From NCBI GenBank assembly GCA_916610825.1, contig OU744450.1, forward strand, positions 4,304,578 through 4,368,577: DNA of 64,000 nt, in the 5' to 3' direction. The translations under genes were made by a program, and so were the position numbers. The notes beneath the pieces are model-generated. The model was not told the origin of the DNA, ran no database searches, and worked only from the letters and a program-made list of their open reading frames with translations. Source of the stretch: Haliclystus octoradiatus (taxonomy: Eukaryota > Cnidaria > Staurozoa > Stauromedusae > Haliclystidae). Below, one piece after another: positions 1 to 11,600 of this stretch (within the stretch, counting starts at the first letter, position 1; the number at the start of each line of letters is the position of its first letter).

Positions 1-445
1 ATATGAAGACCACCTGAATATAGTGGTCATTCTTGAAATACATAAAATAGTATTTTCTATTGAATCAACCCTCCATATAAAGGCCACCTGAATATAGTGG
101 TCATTCTTGAAATATATAAAATAGTATTTTCTATTGAATCAACCCTCCATATAAAGGCCACCTGAACATAGTGGTCATTCTTGAAATATATAAAATAGTA
201 TTTTCTATTGAATCAACCCTGCAAATGAAGACCACCAACATAGTGGTCATTCTTGAAATACATAAAATAGTATTTTCTATTGAATCAACCCTCCATATAA
301 AGGCCACCTGAACATAGTGGTCATTCTTGAAATATATAAAATAGTATTTTCTATTGAATCAACCCTGCATATGAAGACCACCAACATATAGTGGTCAGTT
401 TATCTACCATTTTTTGCTGTCTGTTACATACAGGATTCACGGTAT
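1..445. repeat. Tandem array of about six 73-74 bp units from a pogo-like MITE
   Basis: About six head-to-tail units of 73-74 bp. Each carries a CCACCTGAA block, a TAGTGGTCATTCTTGAAAT block and an AAATAGTATTTTCTATTGAA block. The right end (about 400-445) matches the terminal part of the dispersed MITE found some 16 more times in this window (see 15906-16081). The array therefore looks like internal amplification of one MITE copy. It may continue left of the window. It lies downstream of BRIP1 exon 2, in BRIP1 intron sequence. Confidence 0.8.
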
Positions 446-525
446 TTATAACATCACCTTTTGATTATTTATATCAACCTATACAACATGTACACAATAT
501 TATTGTATGATATATTTAAACCAAC

Positions 526-2285
526 CTTTTTGTCCAGCTTGCCAAGCCAAAGCAGAGCACAATAATGATAAAGTTTTACCACTTCCAGTTGGACTCTCTA
601 GTAGACAATTCTCTTTACGTTCAAGACCTCTGATGATCTAAAGCATTTTAAAAGTAAGGTTATATATATTAATGTTTTGTTTCAACCTCAACCAATGTAC
701 ATTACACAGGTGAGGGGATTTACATTACCTGTCACTGCCCGCCAAAAGGTTCAGCCTTCTTCAATCTCAGTGGTTTTTAAACATTTTTCGTATGAGAGCC
801 TGCAGTCTATAGTTCTATTTGGAAAGTGCAGCTCAAAGGATGCTTTCCAAAAAGACCATTGCGGCGCCCATGGAATATTAAACTCGTGGGTGCTTTATTG
901 GTTGTTGGCGTCATAACAGGGTTGCTGGCGCTTTGAGAGACTTGAAATATGAGACTGGAGGCTCTGCATACTGCTCTTGAGTAACGAGCCAGGCGCAAAT
1001 AAAATTGCTTGAAATGTTTCCAGCTATGCCTTGACAGTCAGATCAAATTTGAAGAATTTAATTATGATTAACTATACATTCAATTTTCTTATGTGAAAAT
1101 GATGGTCTATATGGTTACCAGTCGTATCGTTCAGTGGTGATATCGTCCATTTCCGAAAACATCCTACCGAATACCATAACGTCCAGTTTCGAAAAGGTTC
1201 AGGTTTATTAACAGCTATAGATAATTCACTTATAATTTAATAAATCAAAAACAACAGTTTAGATTGATATAAATATTAATTTTAAAACATGAATAGCTCT
1301 CAAGGGCAATAGCCTAATATTATGGTAGTGTTTTGTTTTCGTCAATTTTCGAAATTTTATGCCTTCATTCCAATGACGGCCAATTAAAGTTTGGTCAACT
1401 TACAATAAGCAAATGATGTATAAACCGTCTGTTTAATGATATGTCTTGTGAAATCTCTTCTATTAAATCTCTAAAACCTTTGTTCAAGTTAATTTGTAAT
1501 ACATTGGTCTATTTAGCGTTGTAGTTTCATTGACATGTTTTCGAATTTTCATGCGATCGACTTCCAGCGCGTATTTTGGTCTTGTTATAATTCTTATGAT
1601 TAATATCTGATTTGATGCAATCAGCTCCACGAGTAATCAATTCAATAATGTATTTTTAAATTAATTAATTAATTAATCCAGCTAGAAATGAAGAAAGAAC
1701 GTTTTTTGCGACTGGGCGTTATTGTAAACAAAGAATATTTACGATGTCCCGACTGGACCCAGACTGAAAAGTTTGTTGTGAGCGCCAGAGATCTCAGGCG
1801 CGCAGCAGACTTTCCTACATAGGATTTCAACTAAACTTGATTGAATCTCAGGCGCGCAAATTGCAATCTTTTCAATCTGGGACTGGACATTTTGACCGGA
1901 TACCTTCTATTTCTATAATTGGTCTTATAAAACTGAAGGAATATATCTGGCTTCATAAACATATTTAATGCAGATGATGCAGGCTTGAGTTCGGAGGGCA
2001 GGTTCATTGATTACGATTGATGTCAGATTGCAAGGAATGACAGTCAGAGGCAGAGCCGCAGCCCGCAATCCGCAAAGAAACATGACTATGATGAGGAGTA
2101 CAATAATACAATTTATATTTACATACCTTCCCCATCATACATATCTGTGTTGGGTATGGTTTGACAGGAAAGATAACCTTGGTCCCCCCAATAGTGTAGT
2201 CAAAGCCTATGTCCTCCTTCGATGGTCCTGGAGTAGAGGAAGGCGGTGACATAGCTGAAGTCGGCGAGATGTCAGAATCTCCCAT
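526..2285 (-). CDS. BRIP1: BRIP1/FANCJ-type DEAH helicase, first two coding exons (partial)
   Basis: BRIP1 (FANCJ) is an iron-sulfur, 5'-3' superfamily 2 DNA helicase of the XPD family that acts in the nucleus in interstrand-crosslink repair and G-quadruplex unwinding. Exon 1 is 2127-2285: 53 codons starting with the ATG at 2285, ending AAG before a GTATGT donor. Exon 2 is 526-637, preceded by AG and ending before GTTGG. After a low-complexity start of about 28 residues, exon 1 encodes [20 protein letters not shown], which matches the conserved BRIP1 N-terminal Q-motif region. Exon 2 encodes [20 protein letters not shown], the Walker A loop (about residues 67-75), followed by the helicase Ia approach. 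The exons join in phase 0. The rest of the gene, including the FeS cysteines and DEAH box, lies left of the window. The N-terminal extension before the Q motif is longer than in vertebrates, where it is only a few residues. The start lies 389 bp from that of DRG1 on the other strand. Confidence 0.88.
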
Positions 2286-2674
2286 GATTGATTGATGTAT
2301 ATTTCACGGTTAGACAAAATAGAAAGATGTAATACTCAAGTGAAAAATCTTTGTCTTAAACATGTACATGCTTTTGTGATGTTATTGTCGAAGAGTAGTG
2401 TTGCATTATCATTATTATTGATATTTTTATCACCAATCTTGAATTTACATTCAATGATGTTTTCTGAAATTAGCTACCATCTTGGAAAATATCCCGCGAA
2501 ATAAACGTAAAAGAGACAAAACAGTTGTCAAATCGAGGTCAAATCTTATCGCGAATCCAAAAATGGCTGGTTTTTTTGACATGTGGAGTTTATAAGCTCT
2601 CTTATTTGGTCTTATTCCCTAACTTTTATTGGTATTAAAGTGGTATTACAGATTAATTCTAAAAATCAACAATC
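2286..2674. promoter_or_regulatory. Head-to-head spacer between BRIP1 and DRG1 start codons
   Basis: 389 bp separate the two divergent ATGs, so both 5' UTRs and promoters must lie here or in unseen upstream exons. I see no clear TATA box or CpG-rich island. The stretch is AT-rich, with a CGCGAA pair around 2495-2555. A shared bidirectional promoter is an inference from the arrangement. Confidence 0.5.
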
Positions 2675-5600
2675 ATGTCGACAATTTTACAAAGAATTGC
2701 TGAGATCGAGTCAGAGGTAAGCGGGAAATCAAACCTGTTAATCAAAGTTTTTGCTCGATGTTCATGTGTACTGTTAAGTGTTACCTACACTTTATTGATT
2801 TAATGATTTTAATCTACGTCAACATTTCAAAGTTTCACAATCATCATGCTTCAGACCTAAGAATGGCGTATAGCAATAAATTTGATTCCAATTATATGAT
2901 TAATTGAGTGTGTGATTTGAAAGAAAATATGTAAACCTTCCGGCTTAATTTATGGGCAAAGCAAAGTCTAGCCTAGTGCTAGTCAGTCAGCCGGTGTCCA
3001 GTTAAACTGTCCTCGGATGACAGCGTCCGTGTATGAAAATAAAAAAAAACTGATATAGCAGTTGTTTTTAGACTCTATTTAAGTGAATGAAAGTAAATAG
3101 GGTAGATTCAACATTAAATATCATTGTCACCATTCTTCATCATTTAGCTTCAGCCGCTCGAATGTGTTAAAAAGTTTTCGTGTCATGTGCACTTTAAAAC
3201 TAAATAAGTAGAGGAGGGGGTAAAGGAGATATATTTGTAATAATTTATACTAGCTGTCTTCTCAAACTGTCATTACTGCGAGTTATAATCATGTATATTA
3301 TATCTAATAATTATAGATGGCTAAGACACAGAAGAACAAGGCCACAAGTCAACATTTGGGTATGTTGAAGGCCAGGCTTGCAAAACTGCGTCGTGAATTG
3401 ATCACACCGAAAAGTGGTAGTAGTGGACCTGGAGAAGGTGAGTTAACTTCATTTTGAAAATACGATGTCGTTGTCGTTGTTGGCTGTTTGATAGAGATAT
3501 TTATTCTCCAGAAACTCATGTTTAAACACAAAAATTCAAAGTTGAAAAGTTTTAATACTATAAACATTCAATTAAATTCATATTCTTCCTTGAGGACTTT
3601 AATCACATCAATATTTCAAATAAAATATCCTGTTTCGCAGGCTGTTGTTTCTGTTTGCATTATTTCTGTTCGGTTGACCATAAACTCCATATGGTTTTTT
3701 CGTAGTAGGCCTACAGAAATCCATTATTGCAGTTATATTATTACAATTTTGCAGAAGTATTTGTATTTTTATAACATCCCTTTCAAACCCCTAACAGACT
3801 TCAACAACTGTGTGATTGAAGCTATCATTAAAGGAATAAGGCCTACATTAGTTTTTAAAATTTTCCAATATCAGACAGACGCTGTGGCCTTGCGAAATCC
3901 TACAACATCTGAAACATTTTTGTCTGGCTTCTGTTGAGGTTTAACTGATAAATCAGAAAGAACAAAATCTCTTGTTCATATTTATAGGTTTTGATGTTGC
4001 CAAAACTGGTGATGCTCGTATTGGGTTTGTTGGTTTTCCGTCCGTGGGGAAATCAACGTTACTGACAAATCTGGCTGGGGTTTATTCTGAAGTTGCAGCC
4101 TACGAATTTACCACATTGACGACTGTGCCTGGTAAGAAATTGAATCTGTGGACTCTGACACAGACTAAGTTTAATCAAGATCTTGTTTAATACTATGTTG
4201 CCTTTCCGATCATCATACATAACATCTCATATCATAATTTAAATTGTCTCATTTTCAAGCCAGCATTGATGTTTCGGACTAATCAACACTGTCCTTGATA
4301 AAGACAGAGTGCCAAATAGTCTGTGTCATGATTGATATTTTATCAACCGATCAAAAGGCTGTGATTGTGTTACAGTGAGAACGGTTAATTTGAGCTTAAT
4401 TTTTATGTTTTAGGTGTGATTCGCTACAAAGGGGCTAAGATTCAAGTAAGTTACATGTATATAGTTTGTTGTTGATTATTGTTTTTGCTTAAGTTGCTGT
4501 TCCTTCCTATATCCTTCTCTTGGATTTTTATATAAAGAAGTTAGACTCTTCAAAGTCTAGATTTTCTTGTGGTATTGCTAAAATATTTAATATTACCGTC
4601 CAACTCCATCAAATGACTACTGGTATGTAGGCTACCTTGACCATGCTTGTAATCAAGGTTCAACCAAAGATTGTGTCTTGTAATATTAGATTTCAAATGG
4701 CTAACAAAACAATATCTTTCTGATTTGCCAAGCCAAAGATCTAGATGAAAATGGTTGAATATTGGTATAGAATTCGAGAGTAAGGCTAAGCCGTTTTGGT
4801 GTTAATGTTTATAAGTTTTAATTTTATAAATTTTGATATTGTTGTTTGTAGTTGCTTGATTTGCCTGGTATTATTGAAGGTGCAAAGGACGGAAAGGGTC
4901 GTGGTAGACAAGTTATTGCAGGTAACTACACTGATATACTATTTAGCAATTAGCATGCACTATACTATTTGAATACATCTAGACAGAATTTGATATACAG
5001 TGAAACCTGTATATAAAAACCAGCTATGAGTGGTAGGTAAATTGACCACTATGGACAGGTGGCCTTTGCATACATGGCTGAATAGAAAACACATATTGAG
5101 CATTGCTAGAGTGACCACTATAGACAGGTGGCCGCATTATAGAGGTGACCGTTATTACAGGTTTGGTTGTACTTGCTTACCAGCGGTATAAACAGAACAT
5201 TTCATAACAATTGATGTCAGCTCCTTATGTAATTCATGTAATGTGTCTATGTTGTTTATGTGTAATTTGAATAATTAACTACTTAATCCAATTTAGCCTT
5301 TGTTGTGTCTGCTGGGTCTCGATAGCAATACCGGCTATAAAATTGAAGGAAATGTGTGCATCAAATATTTTTATAGCTTTTTTTTGTGTGGTTTATTTCA
5401 GTTGCACGAACATGCAGTCTTATTCTTATTGTTCTTGATGTTCTTAAACCGCTTGTTCACAAACGTCTCTTAGAAAAGGAATTGGAAGGTTTTGGAATAC
5501 GGTAAATAAATAGATGATTGAATAAGTCTAGATAGAATGTACATTGTTTTGATTGCTTCAATTTATAATCTGGCTAATTGGTTAATATCCCCTCTTTAAA

Positions 5601-8600
5601 TTTCCTACCTTGCTTAGTGTTCAGCATTCTATTTAAAGTGGGAATAAACCCCCATGGACTATCTTTACATGTGTAATAGAGCCTGATGTGAAAAAACACT
5701 GGCGTAATTTTTTTTTCGATCTGGAAATTATTTCTTGGTGAAAAATGCCTTCAAAGTGGTGTTGACCCAAATGTTGCTGAGGAAAAAAAGGAATTGGATC
5801 TAGCTTTATGACGACAAATTCACAAGTTGTGTGGTTTAGACTTTAGATCGGATTAACCGATAATTTCCAGATTAAAAAAAAATCACGCCATTGTAATGAG
5901 TAAAAGTTTTAAACCGATCCGATAAGGAATGACGGAGACATGATTTGATCTTCAATGTAACGACTGATATCAATAAAGAGCAATTCTAAAATATCACGAA
6001 GGTTTTCTGCGATCTGATTGGTCGAAAGAGCGTGCATGAAATCCTAGGGTAAAACATGGCTCCGAAAACCGGGAAAAACCGCAAGCTTCAAAAAGTTTTG
6101 ATCTGTTATAAAATACAGAATTTATAACTTTTTGATAGCAATCCAATAAATATCTTAATAATGGTTACGATTTACAAAACGACATTTAGCTCAAGTTGTT
6201 TTTATTTATCGAAAAGCGTGGTAAATGAGTTATTGGTCGTGTAGCATGCAAAATAAAAACACAGAATGAAAGACAATTATAGGCTACGCTGTTTCAAGGT
6301 AAACCTAAAATTTAAATAACAATTACTTTTTTCCAGCGCTTTTGTTGGCGACGGTCGCTTATTTTGTGCGCTCCGTGAAAACCATTATAAGAGTTATATT
6401 TATTTATTTTTAAGCATTTTATTATTCTCCATTACTATATATATATATATATATTTTTTTTTTCTTTTTAATACACTGTTGATTTTAAGTTCTGCTAAGT
6501 TTTAAACATTTTAAATAATCATTTTTTATTTTTGATTTTTGCAACTGTCGTTATTCCTAATGGATTTGGAATGGTTTTACTTACATATACAAGAGAACAG
6601 CTATTATTAATTCGCGAATCTCAGTCTTTTTCTATCAAGTTACTGGGTTTAAATCTTGATATCTTAGTTAGAAAGAAAAAACGAAAAAGGGGAAGAAGAG
6701 GTGGGAAAAAGATTGTTATTCTTCGATACTTAAAAGCAGTGAGAAATCACAGTAAAAGTTGTTCTGCATCGCCGCTCCCTACCAGTAGAGATAACAATAA
6801 CTTGATTGTTGTTCCTATAACAATCTATGACAAAGGTCCTTGTTTCACTTATAATACCAATTTCACTGCAAGCCTTATCAATGCTCGCTCGATTATAAAC
6901 AAAGCATTTATTATAAAAGACTTTGTTGTTGATCAGAAAGTAGATTTACTTTGCATTACTGAGACATGGCTAAGTCCAGAGGGCGATGATGCTACCATAG
7001 GAGAGATCTGCCCTAATGGTTATAGTTTTATTCACAATCCTACACAAACTGGCAGAGGTGGTGGCGTGGCTATATTGTATAAAAGAAGCAATCGTACTAT
7101 TCCGAGATTATATGATCATAAATTTCGATCATTTGAATGCATTGATGCAATGTTCAAAATTCATAAGGCCATCAGGGTGATTGTTATATACCGCCCCCCT
7201 GAAGGGTATGCACCAACAATATTCTTTGATAAGTTTTCAACCTTGCTTGAACTAATTACTGTATGCAATGATAATTTACTGATTATGGGTGACTTCAATT
7301 TTCATATTAATGATCTGACTGATGGTAATGGCAGGAAATTCTGTACCTTACTGGAAACATTCAATTTGAATCAGCATGTAAAGGTCCCTACTCACAATAG
7401 GGGACATACCCTTGACCTTATCATCACTAGGAATGAAATTGACACACTACGCATAAATAACATCAGAACTGTTGAACAGCCGATATCTGACCACAAGGTG
7501 ATCTGTTTCAATCTAAATATCAGTAAATTAGCAAATGAAAAAAAAATCGTGTTATCGCGAAGGCTGAAAGATTTTAATTTAGATGCATTTCATCAAATAA
7601 TTAATGATTCACATTTGCTTGATAAAAATCATCCTGATAATGTAGATGCATTAGTTAGTAACTATGACGAAGTTCTATGTAATATCATGGACAAATTAGC
7701 ACCTGTCAAGTCACATACTATAGTTATTCGTCCAAATGCAGCCTGGTACTCGGAAGAAATTTCTATTCAGAAAAGAAAGAGACGCAGATTAGAGAGAAAA
7801 TGGAGATCCACCAAGGCCGATGAACATTTGTCGAACTATATAGAACAATGCCATAATGTTAACAAACTGCTGAGTAGTGCAAAAGAGCAGTACTACTCAG
7901 CAGTTATTCGAGAAAATTCACATGACAGCAAGATGTTGTTTAGAACAATAGACAAGCTACTTTGTAAAGATAAGTCCAGATGCTATCCACCAGCAGAAAA
8001 CGACCAGAAACTTTCTGATGCTTTTGCAGAATTTTTTACAACAAAAGTGAACATTATCTGTAATGAAGTATTGACAAGGAAAATACTATGTCTTTGCGAA
8101 CCAGATATTATTACTAACACTAGTTCGTCATGCTTTAGTTCTTTCTCTACTGTATCAAAAGATGATGTGCTTAAGCTGATTAGAAGCTCCACCATCAAGG
8201 CATGCTCTCTTGATCCACTACCAGCAAATATCATGCAAAAATGCTATGTCAGCCTTATCCCTGTTTTTCAGAGAATAATCAACATGTCTTTGACATCTGG
8301 GACTATGCCGAATGATCTCAAAACAGCTATGTTATTCCCATCGATAAAGAAAATTAACTCTGACTGTGAGAACTTCCAGAACTTTCGACCGATATCAAAC
8401 TTGAAGTATGTTTCTAAGTTGATCGAAAAGTCAGTATTCGTACAACTGAATGATCATTTGATTAAAAATAATCTTTACGAACAATTCCAATCTGCATATA
8501 AGCGCTTACACAGCACTGAAACTGCATTATTAACAGTTATTGATGATATTCTGATTTCATTAGATAAAGGGGATGACGTTTTTCTCATACTGTTGGATCT

Positions 8601-11600
8601 ATCAGCAGCATTCGACACAGTTAATCATTCGCTACTATTATCAAAACTCCAACAAACCTTTGGAATAACAGGAATGGCTCTGCAATGGTTCAAGTCCTAT
8701 CTCTCTGGACGTATGCAATTTGTCTGTATAAATGAATGTAAATCTGCAAACGATACACTAAGAGTGCGAGTACCCCAAGGTTCTGTCCTTGGTCCATTGC
8801 TTTATACGCTCTACACGTCATCACTTGTTGAGGTCATCGAGCGTCCTGGAATTGAGTATCACCTTTATGCTGATGATACTCAGCTATATTTTTCATTCAA
8901 AGCAGAAAATATCAAGGAAGCTAAATCTCGGGTTGAGGAGTGTATTGCCAGTGTATTCCAATGGATGGATTTAAATGAATTGAAATTAAACAAAGAAAAG
9001 ACGGAAATTATACATATTCACTCGAAACACAAACTTCGTATCCAACCTCAATCACTGTTGATCGGCACAGACAAAATTTTTACCACAACAAAATCGAAAA
9101 ATCTTGGGATCTACTTAGATGAATGTATGTCTTACGATTATCATATCTCCAACATATGTAGATCTTCTTTTAATCATCTTAGAGGACTATCAAAAATCAG
9201 AAAATTCATCAATAAAGATTCAGCAGCAGTTGCAGTACATGCATTTATATCATCGAAATTAGACCATTGTAATTCGCTCTTGTATGGTTTGCCCCAAAAG
9301 AGAATAAAACGGTTACAATTTATTCAAAACACTGCTGCGAGAATTGTCACAGGAGTACGTAAATACGAACATATTACGCCAACTTTGATAGAACTACACT
9401 GGCTACCAATCAAATACCGGATTGATTTTAAAATATTATTACTTGTTTATAAAACTTTGAATGGACTTTCTCCGAAGTATCTTTTTAACAAAATACACTA
9501 TGAGAAGCATGCTAGGACATTACGCTCCACTAACAATGCATTATTACACCAGCCAAGAGCCAGAACAAAAACATATGGTGACAGGGCCTTTTCAGTATGC
9601 GGTCCAAGGCTATGGAATACTGTCCCTCTTGACATTCGCAGAGCAGCCTCAATTGATAAATTTAAAAAAATTACAAAAACATATTTATTTCAGAAATTTT
9701 TAAATGATAGATAAGGCTCAGTAGTCAGTAAATAAATAAAATAAATAAAATAAATAGTCTTTTTAGTTTGAACACTTGTAAAGCGCCATGAGCAATGTTA
9801 ATGTGCGCTATATAAAAACAATTTATTATTATTATTATTAATTTGCTAAAGAACTATTGTACCACTTATATTACAGACGTTCTTGTATATGTCTTTCTTT
9901 ATTCGACAAAATCTATCTTGTTGTGGGATTCTCTTCATGCTTGGTTTATGAATTGAAATTGAGTTTTAAATTGTGAATTCATGAATTGAAAATTCGCCGT
10001 CGAATGAGATTCCGACATTTGTTTTATTTTAGAAAAGGGTTACCACATGCTTGAAAATGTTTGTATTCATATTTACTAAACTCTAAAATGTTGGGAGACA
10101 ATCGGGAAGCTAAAAATCATTTTTTAGCGCTTCACTCGTGTCTCCCAACTATTTTTCGTTTAGTAAATATGAATAGGCTACAAACATGGCAAGTATGTGG
10201 TAACCCTTTATTCATAACCATTTCTCCTAGCAAAGATAGCGACTTCTCTGGAAATACTGTACTTGACATGTGCATATTTATTTGCTGATTTGTATTTTCA
10301 TGACAGACTAAATAAAACTCCACCGAATATTTCTCTTAAAAGAAAAGAAAAAGGCGGAATTAACTTAACAACAACGGTAGGTTTCTTGAAAATATTGAGT
10401 TTCGTATTTATTATTATTACTTGTATTATTAGCCTACCTTGCATAGACCGTTGTGGTAAACTCAATTGTATTTGTTATTTGCAGGGATGTTTAAGTTACT
10501 TTTGAAAAGTAGTTAGTTACAGTTACCGTTCTACTTGGACTAGAAAGTAACTAGTTACTTTCAGACGTTACTTTTCAGAAAAAGTAACGGCTACTAGTTA
10601 CAAGTTACTTTTAATTCGAGAGTAACTACTTACAGTTACTTTTTTTGTTACTTTTTCTAAATAAATCTAAATATATCCAACAGTAGCAATGAGATATATA
10701 TGAAATGTACTCGGTTGTATTTGTTGCATTTTTGTAGGTAACCCAATCGTATATGGATTTAGATCTCGTTAAAACAATTTTGAGCGAATATCGGATATGC
10801 AATGCTGACATAACACTTCGGATTGACTGTACTGAAGACGATTTGATTGATGTGATCGAAGGAAACCGGTAGGTATTCATTATCAGAGCCATCTATTTAC
10901 AAGAGTTGGGACATTCATGCCATTTTTGTTTCTTTTTGCCTGGACCCGAGCACGTTTTTAACAGTGCGCATGTGCAGGATAATGTTGTGTGTTTTTTTCA
11001 GCCATATTGTGTTGTATTTTTTCGCGCGTTTCACTTGAAATGATTGAGAACCTGTTTCCGAAAGAACAAAGATGGCGTCCAAAATCACTTGACTTGGCAT
11101 CTGTCCAATTGGAGACAATAGCGGCACATGAAAGCGTGTCCCAACTCTTGTAAATAGATGGCTCTGATTCATTATGGTTGACTATCATTATGTATCTCCT
11201 TTTGTGTTACATCGATTAGATCACATGTGGAAGATTTATAAATTGGAAACACTTCTGATGCTTTTTTTCTTTTCGCTTGAAACTTCTTAATATTGCACTT
11301 AAACTAAATAAACTGTAATAATTTAACATTTTAAATTATTGAAATATGAAATATACTCAACTCTCTTACCCTGTGTAAATCGAAAATATTATTTTCATTT
11401 AATGTAACAATTTATCATCCTTGAACTATACGATAATTGTTTATTTGGTTCATTTTCATTAAGATAAGATAAAGTTTTGCCCTTTTAAAAATACGTAAAA
11501 TCTGTTTTATAAGTACATGGAATGTGGGATCACTGCCTAAAGCAGACTAGAAGTCTTTGATATTCGCAGTCAAACTTTTCTTACTTAAAAGCATAAAATT

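Larger units (their letters stand above)
5983..10033 (+). repeat. Older dispersed repeat, split by a LINE (copy A)
   Basis: The blocks 5983-6327 and 9841-10033 are one repeat interrupted by the LINE. Its other copy lies in reverse orientation at 57715-58770 (TAO kinase intron 10). Matching stretches include the region around GCGATCTGATTGGTCGAAAG (about 6011) and the stretch around CTAAAGAACTATTGTACCAC (about 9845). Copy B is split at a different point by a Penelope-like fragment. Each copy therefore serves as the empty site for the other's insertion. I do not recognise the family. Confidence 0.8.

Noticed and set aside
1-445. Regular 73-74 bp repeats suggesting a CRISPR array
   Set aside because: No unique spacers: the whole unit repeats and matches a dispersed eukaryotic MITE. 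The genome is animal.
3488-3937. 149-codon frame between DRG1 exons 2 and 3
   Set aside because: It lies in an intron, has AT-biased composition and no recognisable domain.
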